Of a stretch of DNA of 64,000 nucleotides, positions 8,588 through 17,825 are shown piece after piece. The notes under the pieces are model-generated. The model saw only the letters and a list, made by a program, of their open reading frames with translations, had not been told where the DNA came from and searched no databases. Each line of letters opens with the position of its first letter. The first letter of the stretch is position 1. The translations under genes and the position numbers were made by a program. This DNA comes from Dyadobacter endophyticus (GTDB lineage Bacteria; Bacteroidota; Bacteroidia; Cytophagales; Spirosomataceae): positions 868,001 through 932,000 of the forward strand of contig NZ_BMIA01000003.1 in assembly GCF_014641595.1 (NCBI RefSeq), read 5' to 3'.

Positions 8588-9304
8588 TTATTTACGTTTT
8601 TTGCCAATATATTCGATCTTGCCCGTCCGGCGATCAACCAGATCAAGGGTTGGGCGGCCTACTACCACACCCATTCCGACACCGCAGCGTATGTAATAGG
8701 TGCGGCCTTTTTTAATGTCGATGGGTATCGACGCTTTCGACTCGGTTTTAGCCCAAAGTTCCTGCGCGCCCTCCTTCCGTATTTCGATTTTCTGGCGGAA
8801 TTTATTCGTGACACGGCATATTATCGAATCACCCAGACTCAGATTGTAGCTGACCAACGCCCCGGCACCGCCGTTACGGTAAACATAGAGAATAGCATGA
8901 TCGATCAGCGAATCGGCTTCCGTTTCGACTTGTTTCAGTGCGGCAATCTGGTCCGTGTTGATCCTCAGAACCTCCGCGGTGATGCGGTGACAGGAACTCA
9001 TAAAGTCCGGAGTTTTATGCTCGATGACCCGCACTGCATTACCGCCCGACTTTCTGGCCTCTTCTTTGGCTTTTTCCAGCACCACGGTATAGCTGCAATT
9101 GGTTGTCATGCCTGCATCACCAACCTTAACCGTCCCCAGCACTTCTGCCAGGCCCACACCGGTAGAGTCATTCGGCAGCACCCAAACCTCTTCCCTGAAA
9201 TCGAGCGGCTCGTACTTTTGAGAAATTTTTGTTTTGATTTTCGGGGCACAGCCCGCAATGAGCAATAAACCGAACAGCGAAGTGATCGTAAACTTTTGAA
9301 ACAT
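8588..9304 (-). CDS. Lipoprotein of unknown function
   Basis: Starting at the ATG at 9304 the protein has 238 residues and a clear lipobox (LLLIAGC), so it should be lipid-anchored. The frame is open further upstream to 9379, but that longer start would destroy the export signal, and a TAGATTTG element at 9363-9356 (minus strand) looks like the minus-7 box of its promoter. The mature part is mixed alpha/beta with CSYTVVLEKAKEEARKSGG near residue 75, a pattern seen in proteins that handle redundant envelope roles. No named family is recognised. It is the first gene of a pair with the beta-barrel-like protein. Confidence 0.68.
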   Translation of the reverse strand: MFQKFTITSLFGLLLIAGCAPKIKTKISQKYEPLDFREEVWVLPNDSTGVGLAEVLGTVKVGDAGMTTNCSYTVVLEKAKEEARKSGGNAVRVIEHKTPDFMSSCHRITAEVLRINTDQIAALKQVETEADSLIDHAILYVYRNGGAGALVSYNLSLGDSIICRVTNKFRQKIEIRKEGAQELWAKTESKASIPIDIKKGRTYYIRCGVGMGVVVGRPTLDLVDRRTGKIEYIGKKRK

Positions 9305-9405
9305 AAATACTGACAGTAAATAGAGGGGAATAGAGATACATCGGTTACTTAGAGCCAAATCTAATTCAAACCGTTGCACTTAACCCATATCAACTATCAG
9401 AAACT

Positions 9406-10575
9406 TTAGAATTTTTTTGCAAACCGGATAAAATTCCCCCAATCGTAGGCTGTCATATTATGCTCGCCTTCCCGGTTATGGTAGCCGAAGTGCGGACCGA
9501 TAATGGGCTTATCGATCCCGGGCGGGTCTTTGGGTAATTCCGGCTTGATCCCATACAAGGCATACACCGGTTCGGCGGCTTTCAATGCCAGAAATGTACC
9601 CCTGGGGTCGGCCCAGAGGTCTTTGGAAGCATTAGTCGCATACACTGGCCGCGGCGCGACGAGTGCGATGAGCATATGCTGGTCCACAGGCAGGGCATTT
9701 TCCTTGTCGTTATATTTCTTGTAATTATTGTTAAACCAATGCGGGAAGGTCGTATTGATACGGCTGATCCGCTCGCCGAACTGACGCCGGGCAAGGGCGG
9801 CACCCGTATTTCCTGAGCAGTTGGTGACGCAAGCGGCAAAGCGCCGGTCCTGCGCGGCCGCCCACAAAGACGTTTTTCCTCCCCGCGAATGTCCTACTAC
9901 AATGACCTTTTTGGCATCTATATCCTTGTCCGTCTCAAAATAATCCATCACGCGGCTCGCACCCCACGCCCACGCGCCGATGGCCTTCATGCCATTGTCC
10001 ATTTTCAATTGCTCGGGATAGAGTTTTTGCAAAACGCCCGTCATATAGGTATCCTTATTATCAGGCGCAAGATCGCTCACATGGAACGCCGCGATCGCAA
10101 AGCCACTGTCGATCACCATTTCAGCAGGCCAGAACTCGCTCTTTTTCACCCTTGTCGGGTCGGTATTCTCTTTTCCCCGGTTATTGATCAGCAAAAACAC
10201 CGGTACCGGCTTCTTCACCTGCGTGGGCACGAAAAGCACAACATTAATCTGTACTGAATTCTTTTTTTTGAAAACCGTGACCCCCACCTGTTTCAAAACC
10301 GCTTTCCCGTCCATGACAGGGCGGTCGTCTTCCGTCAATGCGTAGCGGATACTGTCGTAATCGGTCGGCATTTTCCCGTAAATGTGGTCTTCGAAAAGCC
10401 TTAGCACTTCTGGCCTTCTCGATTTCTCCCATTTTTCGTCATTCCGGATCTTCTTTCCCGAAGTGGTTTTCAGTACATCGGGCAGCGTGTAATGCGGAAC
10501 TTTCGCCTCGTCGTAGTTCTGGGCAAGTACCGGACAGGAAATTAGCAGGAGACAGAAAAGCGCTATTCGTTTCAT
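9406..10575 (-). CDS. Secreted CE15-type carbohydrate esterase (glucuronoyl esterase-like)
   Basis: The 389-residue alpha/beta hydrolase has a signal peptide ending VLAQ (about residue 19). The nucleophile elbow GHSRGGK places the catalytic Ser at 230; the GxSRxGK form is the hallmark of carbohydrate esterase family 15. The likely catalytic His is 372 in REGEHNMTAYDW near the C-terminus. CE15 members cleave esters between glucuronic acid and lignin alcohols, but many bacterial ones act on other uronate esters. Automatic pipelines often call such proteins acetylxylan esterases. It is monocistronic and divergent from the lipoprotein gene at 10762. Confidence 0.84.
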   Translation of the reverse strand: MKRIALFCLLLISCPVLAQNYDEAKVPHYTLPDVLKTTSGKKIRNDEKWEKSRRPEVLRLFEDHIYGKMPTDYDSIRYALTEDDRPVMDGKAVLKQVGVTVFKKKNSVQINVVLFVPTQVKKPVPVFLLINNRGKENTDPTRVKKSEFWPAEMVIDSGFAIAAFHVSDLAPDNKDTYMTGVLQKLYPEQLKMDNGMKAIGAWAWGASRVMDYFETDKDIDAKKVIVVGHSRGGKTSLWAAAQDRRFAACVTNCSGNTGAALARRQFGERISRINTTFPHWFNNNYKKYNDKENALPVDQHMLIALVAPRPVYATNASKDLWADPRGTFLALKAAEPVYALYGIKPELPKDPPGIDKPIIGPHFGYHNREGEHNMTAYDWGNFIRFAKKF

Positions 10576-10761
10576 GAAAAGTAATTGGGGTATTCATTTC
10601 AAAATAAAACGCGCAAATAACTGGTATTTACTGACAAAGCGCATATTAATCGGCTTTCCGAATATTTTTTTCCTAAACCACCCAACCTCCCGGCCACCCC
10701 TTGTAGTTTATTTTATTGGAAGCGCTTCTCCTGATTTATTATTCTAATAATTTAAACACTG

Positions 10762-11559
10762 ATGGTCATGAGAACAGAAAAATGGCTGGTATTGTGCATT
10801 GCATTGCTGCTGATCCAGCTGGTCGCCTGCGAACGGGGAAAAATGGAAGAGAATGCGCCGGTGCCGGTTTCGGCGAGGACGGGGACGGATAGTACCGATA
10901 CGGCAGGAACCGTGAAGCCGTATATCGTACTCGACAGTCCCGACACGATCCGTGCCAGGCAGCCTGCTACATTTAAATTTGTCGGCGGAAAAAAACAGAA
11001 AGTAGTGTGGCGTACCGTTCCGTTCGAATTTGTGCTGAACAACCACGGAACCAGCGCCGTTGTAACGTTTCAAAACCCGGGCAATTACCGTGTACTGGCG
11101 GTCGATAGCCTCGGTACCGACACAGCGTACCTGGATGTGGTCGTCAAAGGGAGCATCAATACCATCCCGAACTACGATCAGGCGATCCAGGAAGGCGACC
11201 AGCTCTACCTGACACCGACATCCAATCCCGACACGGCCAATTTCCTGGGAATCAGAATAGCCACTGCCAAACAGTACGAATGCAGCAATAGCTACCTGCA
11301 AATCCACTGGCCCGAGCCAGGCAACGGCCTTACTGTGGATGTAAAAGGTGTGGTCGCAGGAAATCGGTGCGATTCAGGCAAAACCACGGCGAAAGCTTTC
11401 ATTACTGCGGGCTATATCAATGTAGAAAATTACACGAAGAACTTCGAAATCCGTTTCCAGAACAAAACTTACAGGGGCTCGTTTAAGAAAACCGGTAAAC
11501 ATTTCGAATTTACGTGGCCTTACGACAGTGGCGTGGTGTTCACAACCAAAACGTTATAA
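10762..11559 (+). CDS. Lipoprotein with Ig/PKD-like fold, unknown function
   Basis: The 265-residue product begins MVMRTEKWLV; the second Met (10768) is an equally good start. A hydrophobic core ends in LLIQLVAC, a lipobox. Residues about 50-130 read like a PKD or Ig-like beta-sandwich (PATFKFVGGKKQKVVW, then NPGNYRVLAVDSLG). The remaining part is also strand-rich. Nothing points to catalysis. It precedes the sigma factor gene on the same strand, with a strong hairpin between them, so it may be co-regulated with that sigma/anti-sigma pair, which is inference. Confidence 0.7.
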   Translation: MVMRTEKWLVLCIALLLIQLVACERGKMEENAPVPVSARTGTDSTDTAGTVKPYIVLDSPDTIRARQPATFKFVGGKKQKVVWRTVPFEFVLNNHGTSAVVTFQNPGNYRVLAVDSLGTDTAYLDVVVKGSINTIPNYDQAIQEGDQLYLTPTSNPDTANFLGIRIATAKQYECSNSYLQIHWPEPGNGLTVDVKGVVAGNRCDSGKTTAKAFITAGYINVENYTKNFEIRFQNKTYRGSFKKTGKHFEFTWPYDSGVVFTTKTL

Positions 11560-11581
11560 AGTTTCTCATTGAAATAAACCA

Positions 11582-11612
11582 GCCTGACCGGCCCGCATAA
11601 TGCCGGTCAGGC
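11582..11612 (+). terminator. Perfect 11-bp hairpin between lipoprotein and sigma factor genes
   Basis: An 11-bp perfect stem (11582-11592 with 11602-11612) and nine-base loop follow the lipoprotein stop by 22 bases. There is no long T run after it, and the sigma factor TTG start lies only 13 bases downstream, so it could be a terminator, an attenuator or a translational control element. Confidence 0.5.
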
Positions 11613-11625
11613 ATTTCAATACAAT

Positions 11626-12159
11626 TTGGATTCATTAAACCAGATATTGGCGGGTTGCAGGCGGCGGGAGCGCCAGAGTCAGGAAAAATTGTACCGGCAA
11701 TTTTACCCTGTCCTGTTTGCGCTTTGTAAAAACTTTTTTGAGGACAAACACGACATCATAACGGCGATCAACAACGGTATGCTGAAAGTGTTCGCGAACA
11801 TCGATCAGTACGACGCGGCAAAGGGTGAGTTTTTCAGCTGGATGTACACCACCGTCCGCAATGCCGCCCTCACCCTGCTCCGCGACCGGAAGACACAGGC
11901 ATTCGACTACGTGGAAATTGAGGATAGCATGGGCTTTGAATCCCAGGAAAACCCGTTTGAACAACTCTCGGCGAACGACATCCACGTGTACCTCATGCAA
12001 TTGCCCGTTGCCACACGCCGGATTTGTAGTTTGTATTATATGGATGGATTCCCGGTGAAAGAGATAGCGAGCTCGCTGGCCATCAGCGAAGGCACCGTCA
12101 AGTGGCATTTAAGCGAGAGCAGGAACCGGCTGAAAGTAATTTTTGAAAACCTCCTCTGA
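11626..12159 (+). CDS. RNA polymerase sigma-70 factor, ECF type
   Basis: The 177-residue protein has sigma region 2 at about 20-90 (YRQFYPVLFALCKNFF, then FFSWMYTTVRNAALTLLRD, the core-binding and DNA-melting helix). Region 4 is at about 115-170, with CSLYYMDGFPVKEIASSL and a GTVKWHL recognition helix. The only plausible start is TTG at 11626, since an in-frame stop lies at 11575-11577 and no ATG falls before region 2. Its stop overlaps the start of the next gene by one base (TGATG), as expected for a sigma/anti-sigma pair. It presumably directs transcription of an envelope-related regulon. Confidence 0.88.
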   Translation: MDSLNQILAGCRRRERQSQEKLYRQFYPVLFALCKNFFEDKHDIITAINNGMLKVFANIDQYDAAKGEFFSWMYTTVRNAALTLLRDRKTQAFDYVEIEDSMGFESQENPFEQLSANDIHVYLMQLPVATRRICSLYYMDGFPVKEIASSLAISEGTVKWHLSESRNRLKVIFENLL

Positions 12160-13847
12160 TGAAAAGGAACGACAAACATATCAACAAATTTCTCAACGAG
12201 CCGTTGCCGGACCCCGAAATTCCGGCGGACGATGCGTGGGCAAGTATGAGCGATATGCTGGCGACCGGTTCAGTCGAGGGAGCTAACGGTCAAAGCCAGC
12301 TTTCGAATGTCTGGAAAGCGATAGCCAGGTTCAAAGGATTGCTTATTGGTGCTTCGGTCGTAGTCACATCCGCGGTAGTTGCATTGATTGTCTTAAATGC
12401 GGAAACAAAAAATCAAAAACACACTGAAAATCAATCCATTAATTCCAACATTCAGGACTCTGCGTCAGATAATACGGATTTAAAAGCAAATGCTTTGAAA
12501 CCCGGCACGGAACATACCGGCATTAGCACAACCAGTCCATCCGAGACATCGCCGTCCGAAGCACTAACTTCCGAAACACCATCGTCCCAAAAAATACCGT
12601 CTACGACTACATCGCCCGAAACTATTCCGTCAAAAATTACCCACGCGCCAGGTGCCTTCGGAGCAGCGGGTCGGGATGCTTCAAATGTTGCCCCTGAGAA
12701 TCCCGCCATTTCCGGAAATCGGCGCATTGAAGACAAAAGCAAACGTTCGGGAACATCTCCGGCCAGTTCTCCCCGCATGCGTACGGGTGCCGCACAAGCC
12801 CGCACCACGCGCCCACGAGATACAAGCGTCGCAGCGGGCGTACGCGAGGACCAGCAGGACGCATTTCCCGGCCGTGCTGCCCACGAAAACAGAAATGAAC
12901 CCGGCGCATTCTCCGGCCGCGTTACCCGGGAAACCGAAAATAGCGTATTTCCCGGCCATATTACCAGACAAAACAGCACCGCCCCTCCGGCAAACAAACT
13001 GAGCTCCGGACAGGCAGTGCAAGAAACTATTCCATCTTTTAGCCTTGAAAAAAATACCCATGCGGCACCTGCACAAATATCGCTCAACAACCTGGCATCG
13101 CTTTCCGGCCGTTTTGAGAGCAAGTACAATGAGCTGGGCAGGCTTGTTAAAAAGCCTGTTTTGCCAAATACGCCGCAACCACCGGTCAAATCCCGCAGTT
13201 CGATATGGCAGGACGTCCATTTCGGGCCCGAATGGAACATTAACCGATCTATTGTTTCGACGAACTACATGCTCACCGGCGCCGATAGTATCAAGCATCC
13301 GCTCCGACTGGCGGTCCCAAGTGTTTTTGTCTCAAAAAGCTGGAACAAGCACACCGCGACTTTCATATTCAACCCGATGCATTCCTATTTTGGCGATAAA
13401 CAGGTAGTCGCCCAACGGGTAGATACATTGCGTATCACAGATTCGACCTTCAACCCGGTTTACCGTAATACCAATTTCATCAAGGCATTGGGCATAAATT
13501 TTTCTCTTCAATATCAATATCAGGCAACCTACGGGCTTGCTTTGGTAGGTGGAATGTCCTATGCCAGGTACACGGCCGCATTGCTACGAAAAGAAATCGA
13601 GTTCCTGGGGAATGTCTCTCCCGAAGCGCATTTAACGGTCAAAGGCCGGGATGCGCTGCAATCGTACATTCGCCCGCAACAATGGAACATCCGTGCCGGG
13701 ATACTATTCCGGTCACGGACGGTATTCAAGGGTCGGTTGCAGGCCGGCATTACGTTCATTATCCCCGTATCAAACCTGTCTGCGAATGACCTCGAAAGTG
13801 TTAAATCTACCAATGTTCAGGGTTCGATCAGGTTTCTGCTTAAATAG
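12159..13847 (+). CDS. Anti-sigma-like membrane protein with repeat linker and C-terminal beta-barrel-like domain
   Basis: The 562-residue product begins with a short cytosolic segment (about 1-60) that would face the sigma factor. One transmembrane helix follows (about 65-87, LIGASVVVTSAVVALIV). Residues about 100-330 are a low-complexity linker of Ser/Thr/Pro repeats and then loosely repeated blocks built on FPGR or FSGR and R-E/Q-N. The last 210 residues are strand-rich with alternating aromatic residues, like outer-membrane barrel proteins. Coupling to the upstream sigma gene supports an anti-sigma or envelope-sensing role. The barrel end could reach or contact the outer membrane; this is inference. 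Confidence 0.68.
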   Translation: MKRNDKHINKFLNEPLPDPEIPADDAWASMSDMLATGSVEGANGQSQLSNVWKAIARFKGLLIGASVVVTSAVVALIVLNAETKNQKHTENQSINSNIQDSASDNTDLKANALKPGTEHTGISTTSPSETSPSEALTSETPSSQKIPSTTTSPETIPSKITHAPGAFGAAGRDASNVAPENPAISGNRRIEDKSKRSGTSPASSPRMRTGAAQARTTRPRDTSVAAGVREDQQDAFPGRAAHENRNEPGAFSGRVTRETENSVFPGHITRQNSTAPPANKLSSGQAVQETIPSFSLEKNTHAAPAQISLNNLASLSGRFESKYNELGRLVKKPVLPNTPQPPVKSRSSIWQDVHFGPEWNINRSIVSTNYMLTGADSIKHPLRLAVPSVFVSKSWNKHTATFIFNPMHSYFGDKQVVAQRVDTLRITDSTFNPVYRNTNFIKALGINFSLQYQYQATYGLALVGGMSYARYTAALLRKEIEFLGNVSPEAHLTVKGRDALQSYIRPQQWNIRAGILFRSRTVFKGRLQAGITFIIPVSNLSANDLESVKSTNVQGSIRFLLK

Positions 13848-13853
13848 CTAAAC

Positions 13854-14735
13854 TCAGGCTGCCCCTTTCAGCTTCGCTACCGGCATATCCGGGTCATATT
13901 TCCCGAAAATCACCGGGACTTGCCCTTTATCTTCCGGTCCGCTTTTAGGAAGCGACGCCAGGTGCAGGTACAGGTAGTCAAATGCCTCTTTGATCGTCAC
14001 CAACTCGTCCTTATTCTTGTCAGCGCCGCCTTGCAGGCCGTCCACCAGAAACTTCGTAAAGTATCCATGCCCAATGCTGACATTCTCGCTGGAATACTGA
14101 TACGATCTCGCCGCCATCAGCACTACCAGACCCGACTCTTCGTCTTCAAACGACCGCACCGATACCGGCACCGGTTTCATTTCCACAACTTCCCGTGCCC
14201 GGTTTTTCATACTGCCCGACATGCACGCGTCTGCAAAACACAGCCTTGTTTTCGCACGGCATTTCCTGAAAACCTCCTTCACTTCTTTATGTTTAAGACT
14301 GGTATTCATGTTGCGCATATCGATATCGTAAGTCGCGAAGAAGCCATTGGCACCGTGACCGGCGAAGTAGAAGATAACGCGGTCGTCGGGGCCGGATTTT
14401 GCAAAAAACGCCTCCATTTGATTGATAATCTGCAACTTACTTGCCTGATTATCGATAAGCAGTGCGATATTTTCGGCCGGCACCGACCCTCCCGCAGGGC
14501 TTCTGAGAAAATCATAGAAAATACGCGCGTCGTCGTCGCAATACCGCAGGTCGTTGAGCTGGGCCTGTACACCGCTCTGCGGATCGGAGCCATTGAGGTA
14601 GTCGGAGATTCCGACAACAACGGCGTAGGTATTGCCTTCGTTTCCCGAGAAATCGGCGCCTTTCAGCCATTTATAGCCGTAGAATATCCCGGCGGCAACG
14701 GCTATGAAAATCAGGATGTTGGTTATATTTTTCAT
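13854..14735 (-). CDS. Membrane-anchored caspase-like peptidase (C14 family)
   Basis: The 293-residue protein (start MKNITN at 14735; an alternative TTG at 14777 would add 14 residues) has an N-terminal transmembrane segment at about 5-22 and then a caspase-fold domain. The dyad is intact: His127 in FAGHG and Cys171 in FADACMSGS. The YAVVVGISDY strand is the usual first core strand. A late segment GHGYFTKFLVDGLQG is typical of bacterial caspase homologues. Cleavage after basic or acidic residues cannot be predicted. It is the last gene of the kinase/phosphatase/FHA cluster and is likely its output. Confidence 0.88.
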   Translation of the reverse strand: MKNITNILIFIAVAAGIFYGYKWLKGADFSGNEGNTYAVVVGISDYLNGSDPQSGVQAQLNDLRYCDDDARIFYDFLRSPAGGSVPAENIALLIDNQASKLQIINQMEAFFAKSGPDDRVIFYFAGHGANGFFATYDIDMRNMNTSLKHKEVKEVFRKCRAKTRLCFADACMSGSMKNRAREVVEMKPVPVSVRSFEDEESGLVVLMAARSYQYSSENVSIGHGYFTKFLVDGLQGGADKNKDELVTIKEAFDYLYLHLASLPKSGPEDKGQVPVIFGKYDPDMPVAKLKGAA

Positions 14736-14777
14736 TGTGGTAAAGGTCAAAAAATGTTCGATTTGGTTTAGATTCAA

Positions 14778-16721
14778 TTATCTCCTTGACGCTTCTTTGA
14801 AAAGCTCGGTACCCACTTTTTCCCAGAATGTCCCGGTATTGGTTTTAGGGCGTTGCTGTTTCGGTTTGGCAACGGGCTGATAGGGGCTCGATGCGTGCGC
14901 AAATGCTTCGTTAGAGCGGCCACGGTTGAGATTATTCAAAGCCTGTTGGGCATTGCGGTTGCCCTGGCCGGCCGACAGGCCGTAATAATATTTGGCGCGG
15001 GCTTCATTCACAGGCATCCCGAGCCCCATCTGGTACATTTTGCCAAGCTCAAACTGCGAGTAGCTCGAATTGCCCGCTACCGCTTTTTCAAACCAGTTTT
15101 TGGCCAGAGCGTAATCCTTGGTAACACCGTAGCCGCCTTCTTCATAAATGTATCCCAGGTAATCGGCAGCGCCGGTGAGCTGCTTTTTATCATAAGCTTC
15201 TTTGAAATACTCCGCAGCAGTTTCGAAGTTTTTAAGCGTTCCTTTGCCCCAGAAATGGAGATAGCCGATATTGTATTTCGCCCATTCAAAATCACCGCCT
15301 CTTTCATAGAAATCCATTGCTTTCTCATAATCCTGCACCGCCCCTCCCCGGCCATTCTGGTAAAATATGCCCAGGATGTTGTTGGTAGTGTCGTCCATCG
15401 CGAACGTACCGGCATATTTGTCAAGTATTTGAAACATCTGCTGGTAAGTGTTCGCAGAATCGGCAGCAAGGATGTTCGAATAGTTTGTAGACTTCGCCCA
15501 AGCCAGCTCTTTACGGGCAGTAGAGCGCCATAAAAAAAAATACACCAGGCCCATTCCGACCATCACCGCCGCAGCTGCGATCATTCCTTTTTTTGAAAGT
15601 ACCCTCGGTATTTTGAATCCCGTTTTCTGTTTCAGCTTGATGCTGCATTCGCCGATCTGGTACCGTGCGTGCATATGTGCCGGGTCGAGCCGGAGGATTT
15701 CTTCATACAACCCAATCGCATCGCGTAAAGTCTGTTCTTTTTCAAAACCCGTTTTCGATGCGGCGAGCTGCACGAGGTGATCGGCGCGCACCGTCAGCTC
15801 CCTGGTATTGGCGAAAGGCTCGTCAATCCGGATCGTGCCTTCGTCGTTGACGGGTCTTTTCTCCTGAGGCTGGACGGAAGGGCTGCCCAGGATCTCGAGC
15901 AATTCCTCGGCACGCTGCACGCGTTTCGCATTATCGGGCACGAGGCATTTCTTGATCATGGTCCTGAACGGCTCCGGCACCTGGCTGATCTTATCAGAAA
16001 CCTTGCCTTTTACAATCAGCTTGCTCACTTCCAGATTCCAGCTTTCCTGGCTCATCGAGCGCGAAGCATCGAACGGCAAATCGCCTGCGAACATCTGGTA
16101 AGCGATGATGCCCACCGCCCACAAGTCCACATTATGCCTGATCTCGCGGTTTTGGATTTGTTCGGGGGCAGCATAGGCGATGGAGAGCCCGATCGACGAA
16201 TTTTCTACCGAGCGCGTATTGGTGTCGGCGAGCTTGCTCAATCCGAAATCGGTCAGTTTGGGCACCCAGCGATCGCCCTGCCGGTCCATGAGCACATTCT
16301 GCGGCTTCATGTCACGGTGGATAATGTGGTGTTTGTGCAAATGTCCTACGCCTTTGAGGATGCCTTCGAGAATCTGGTGTTTTTGGGGAACGGTTAATGC
16401 GTATTTCTTCAAAACATCGGCCAGATTGCCTTCCTGATAAAAGGTAAGGACCGCGAAATCGTAACGGACAGGCATAAACTGGAACCGGTAGCAATTACCG
16501 TAGCGCGCCACATTCTCATGCGAATCGAGTTCGTCGACGATTTGTTTCTCGTAAAGCAAATTAAATTTCTCATGCTTCACCTCAGCCACTTTAATAGCCA
16601 CAAACCGTTTCTGCACCGAATCGAAGGCTTTATAAACCGAGCCGAAACCTCCTGCGCCGAGCATTGCCTTCTGGTCCTGGGTATCGAACTCGTATCGTTT
16701 TAAAAATTCTTCGTAAGTCAT
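14778..16721 (-). CDS. Membrane Ser/Thr protein kinase with Sel1-like repeats
   Basis: The 647-residue protein (start MTYEEF; a GTG at 16778 would overlap the upstream gene by four bases) has a complete Hanks-type kinase domain at about 10-280. It contains the glycine loop LGAGGFGSVY, Lys44 in AIK, HRDMKPQN with Asp137, and DFG with Asp158. A TPR-like stretch follows (about 310-365), then one membrane helix (378-396), then about five Sel1-like repeats (430-610) on the far side of the membrane, which probably sense or bind a partner. The sequence indicates a transmembrane signalling kinase whose substrates should include the FHA partners encoded upstream. Confidence 0.93.
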   Translation of the reverse strand: MTYEEFLKRYEFDTQDQKAMLGAGGFGSVYKAFDSVQKRFVAIKVAEVKHEKFNLLYEKQIVDELDSHENVARYGNCYRFQFMPVRYDFAVLTFYQEGNLADVLKKYALTVPQKHQILEGILKGVGHLHKHHIIHRDMKPQNVLMDRQGDRWVPKLTDFGLSKLADTNTRSVENSSIGLSIAYAAPEQIQNREIRHNVDLWAVGIIAYQMFAGDLPFDASRSMSQESWNLEVSKLIVKGKVSDKISQVPEPFRTMIKKCLVPDNAKRVQRAEELLEILGSPSVQPQEKRPVNDEGTIRIDEPFANTRELTVRADHLVQLAASKTGFEKEQTLRDAIGLYEEILRLDPAHMHARYQIGECSIKLKQKTGFKIPRVLSKKGMIAAAAVMVGMGLVYFFLWRSTARKELAWAKSTNYSNILAADSANTYQQMFQILDKYAGTFAMDDTTNNILGIFYQNGRGGAVQDYEKAMDFYERGGDFEWAKYNIGYLHFWGKGTLKNFETAAEYFKEAYDKKQLTGAADYLGYIYEEGGYGVTKDYALAKNWFEKAVAGNSSYSQFELGKMYQMGLGMPVNEARAKYYYGLSAGQGNRNAQQALNNLNRGRSNEAFAHASSPYQPVAKPKQQRPKTNTGTFWEKVGTELFKEASRR

Positions 16722-16774
16722 GATCGTAGGGTTTTGAAGTTCTTTTGCCCTTTGTCGGAGGTTCCGGCAGGAGG

Positions 16775-17818
16775 TCACCGCATTTTTTTATCTTTTTTTG
16801 AATGTCCTTTTTGTTTACCCTGCTTGACCGATTTCGATGGTTTCACCGGGTGCAATGCAATCACCGAATCCTTGGCGACGGCCACCTGCACAGGCTTGGG
16901 TTTCACCGGCTCGGGCTTGCGGTGGTGCCAGAAGTACCAGCCCGACGAGAACATGAGCACCGCGAAAACGATCCACACGTTCGTGCCGAAGGGTTTTCGT
17001 ACAGAATCCTTTTTCCCAACCGTTTTTTGAGCCATTGCTTCGGAAGGCAGCAACTCCACCATCGGCATTTCCACCGATTGGATCGGCACGAGGTAGGCGG
17101 TAAAATTATCGTTACTAAATTGCTCGCAAAGCTTCCGCACCTGCTCCATTTTGGCATGATCCGACGTGGGCGCCGAAAGGATTTCCAGCAATGCATGCTC
17201 ATCTAAACTTTCGAGAATACCGTCCGAGCAAAGAAAGAAATAGTCGCCCGCTACGAGGTCTGCAATGTGGTGGATATCGGCTTGGGTAGCCGGGTCGCCA
17301 CCTTGCAACGCACGCATGATCACGTTCCTGCGGGGGTGCGTGCGGGCCTGTTCCTCGGTGATCACGCCCGCTTTTACAAGGTCGTTCACATAACTATGGT
17401 CACGCGTGCACCAGAGCACCTTTCCATTTCGCACGTGATACACGCGGCTGTCTCCAATGTGCGCTACTGTGGCCCCGCGCTCGTGCAGGTGCAGGAACGT
17501 GAGCGTAGTCGCCATTCCCTGCGAACCGGGATTTTCGTTACCATATCTTTCCATTTCCGCCTGGGCAAATGCGATGGCATTGTGGACCGCGGTATCATCG
17601 CTCACCGTAATGCGGTGGCGCTGATAATAAGCTGAAACGGAGCGACAAGCGAGGTCACTCGCGATTTCACCCTTTTCGCTGCCTCCTACCCCGTCGCAAA
17701 CCATAAACAATGTATCGGCGGTAGTAGCCGCCCCGGGCGGGGGGAAAAGGTTGTCTTCATTATTGGCCCGTTTGCCCATTCCATGAACCGGAACGGGCTG
17801 ATTTATCTGGATTTTCAT
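16775..17818 (-). CDS. PP2C-family Ser/Thr phosphatase with C-terminal membrane helix
   Basis: The 347-residue protein (ATG at 17818; the TTG at 17848 would overlap the upstream gene) contains a PP2C domain at about 10-240. The metal-binding acids are present: Glu21/Asp22 (NNED), Asp42-Gly43 (CDGVGG), the IGDSR motif, Asp199-Gly200 (CSDG) and a late SNDN. A hydrophobic helix at about 278-295 would anchor it in the membrane, followed by a Lys/Pro-rich tail of about 45 residues. It would reverse phosphorylation by the kinase encoded immediately downstream. Order and spacing suggest a single operon. Confidence 0.93.
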   Translation of the reverse strand: MKIQINQPVPVHGMGKRANNEDNLFPPPGAATTADTLFMVCDGVGGSEKGEIASDLACRSVSAYYQRHRITVSDDTAVHNAIAFAQAEMERYGNENPGSQGMATTLTFLHLHERGATVAHIGDSRVYHVRNGKVLWCTRDHSYVNDLVKAGVITEEQARTHPRRNVIMRALQGGDPATQADIHHIADLVAGDYFFLCSDGILESLDEHALLEILSAPTSDHAKMEQVRKLCEQFSNDNFTAYLVPIQSVEMPMVELLPSEAMAQKTVGKKDSVRKPFGTNVWIVFAVLMFSSGWYFWHHRKPEPVKPKPVQVAVAKDSVIALHPVKPSKSVKQGKQKGHSKKDKKMR

Positions 17819-17825
17819 AGCGTCG

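Noticed and set aside
12452-13240. 262-codon open frame on the minus strand
   Set aside because: It is antisense to the anti-sigma-like gene, has no start-region features or homology, and follows from codon bias of the real gene.
13920-14771. 283-codon open frame on the + strand
   Set aside because: It lies wholly antisense to the caspase-like gene, whose catalytic motifs are clear.
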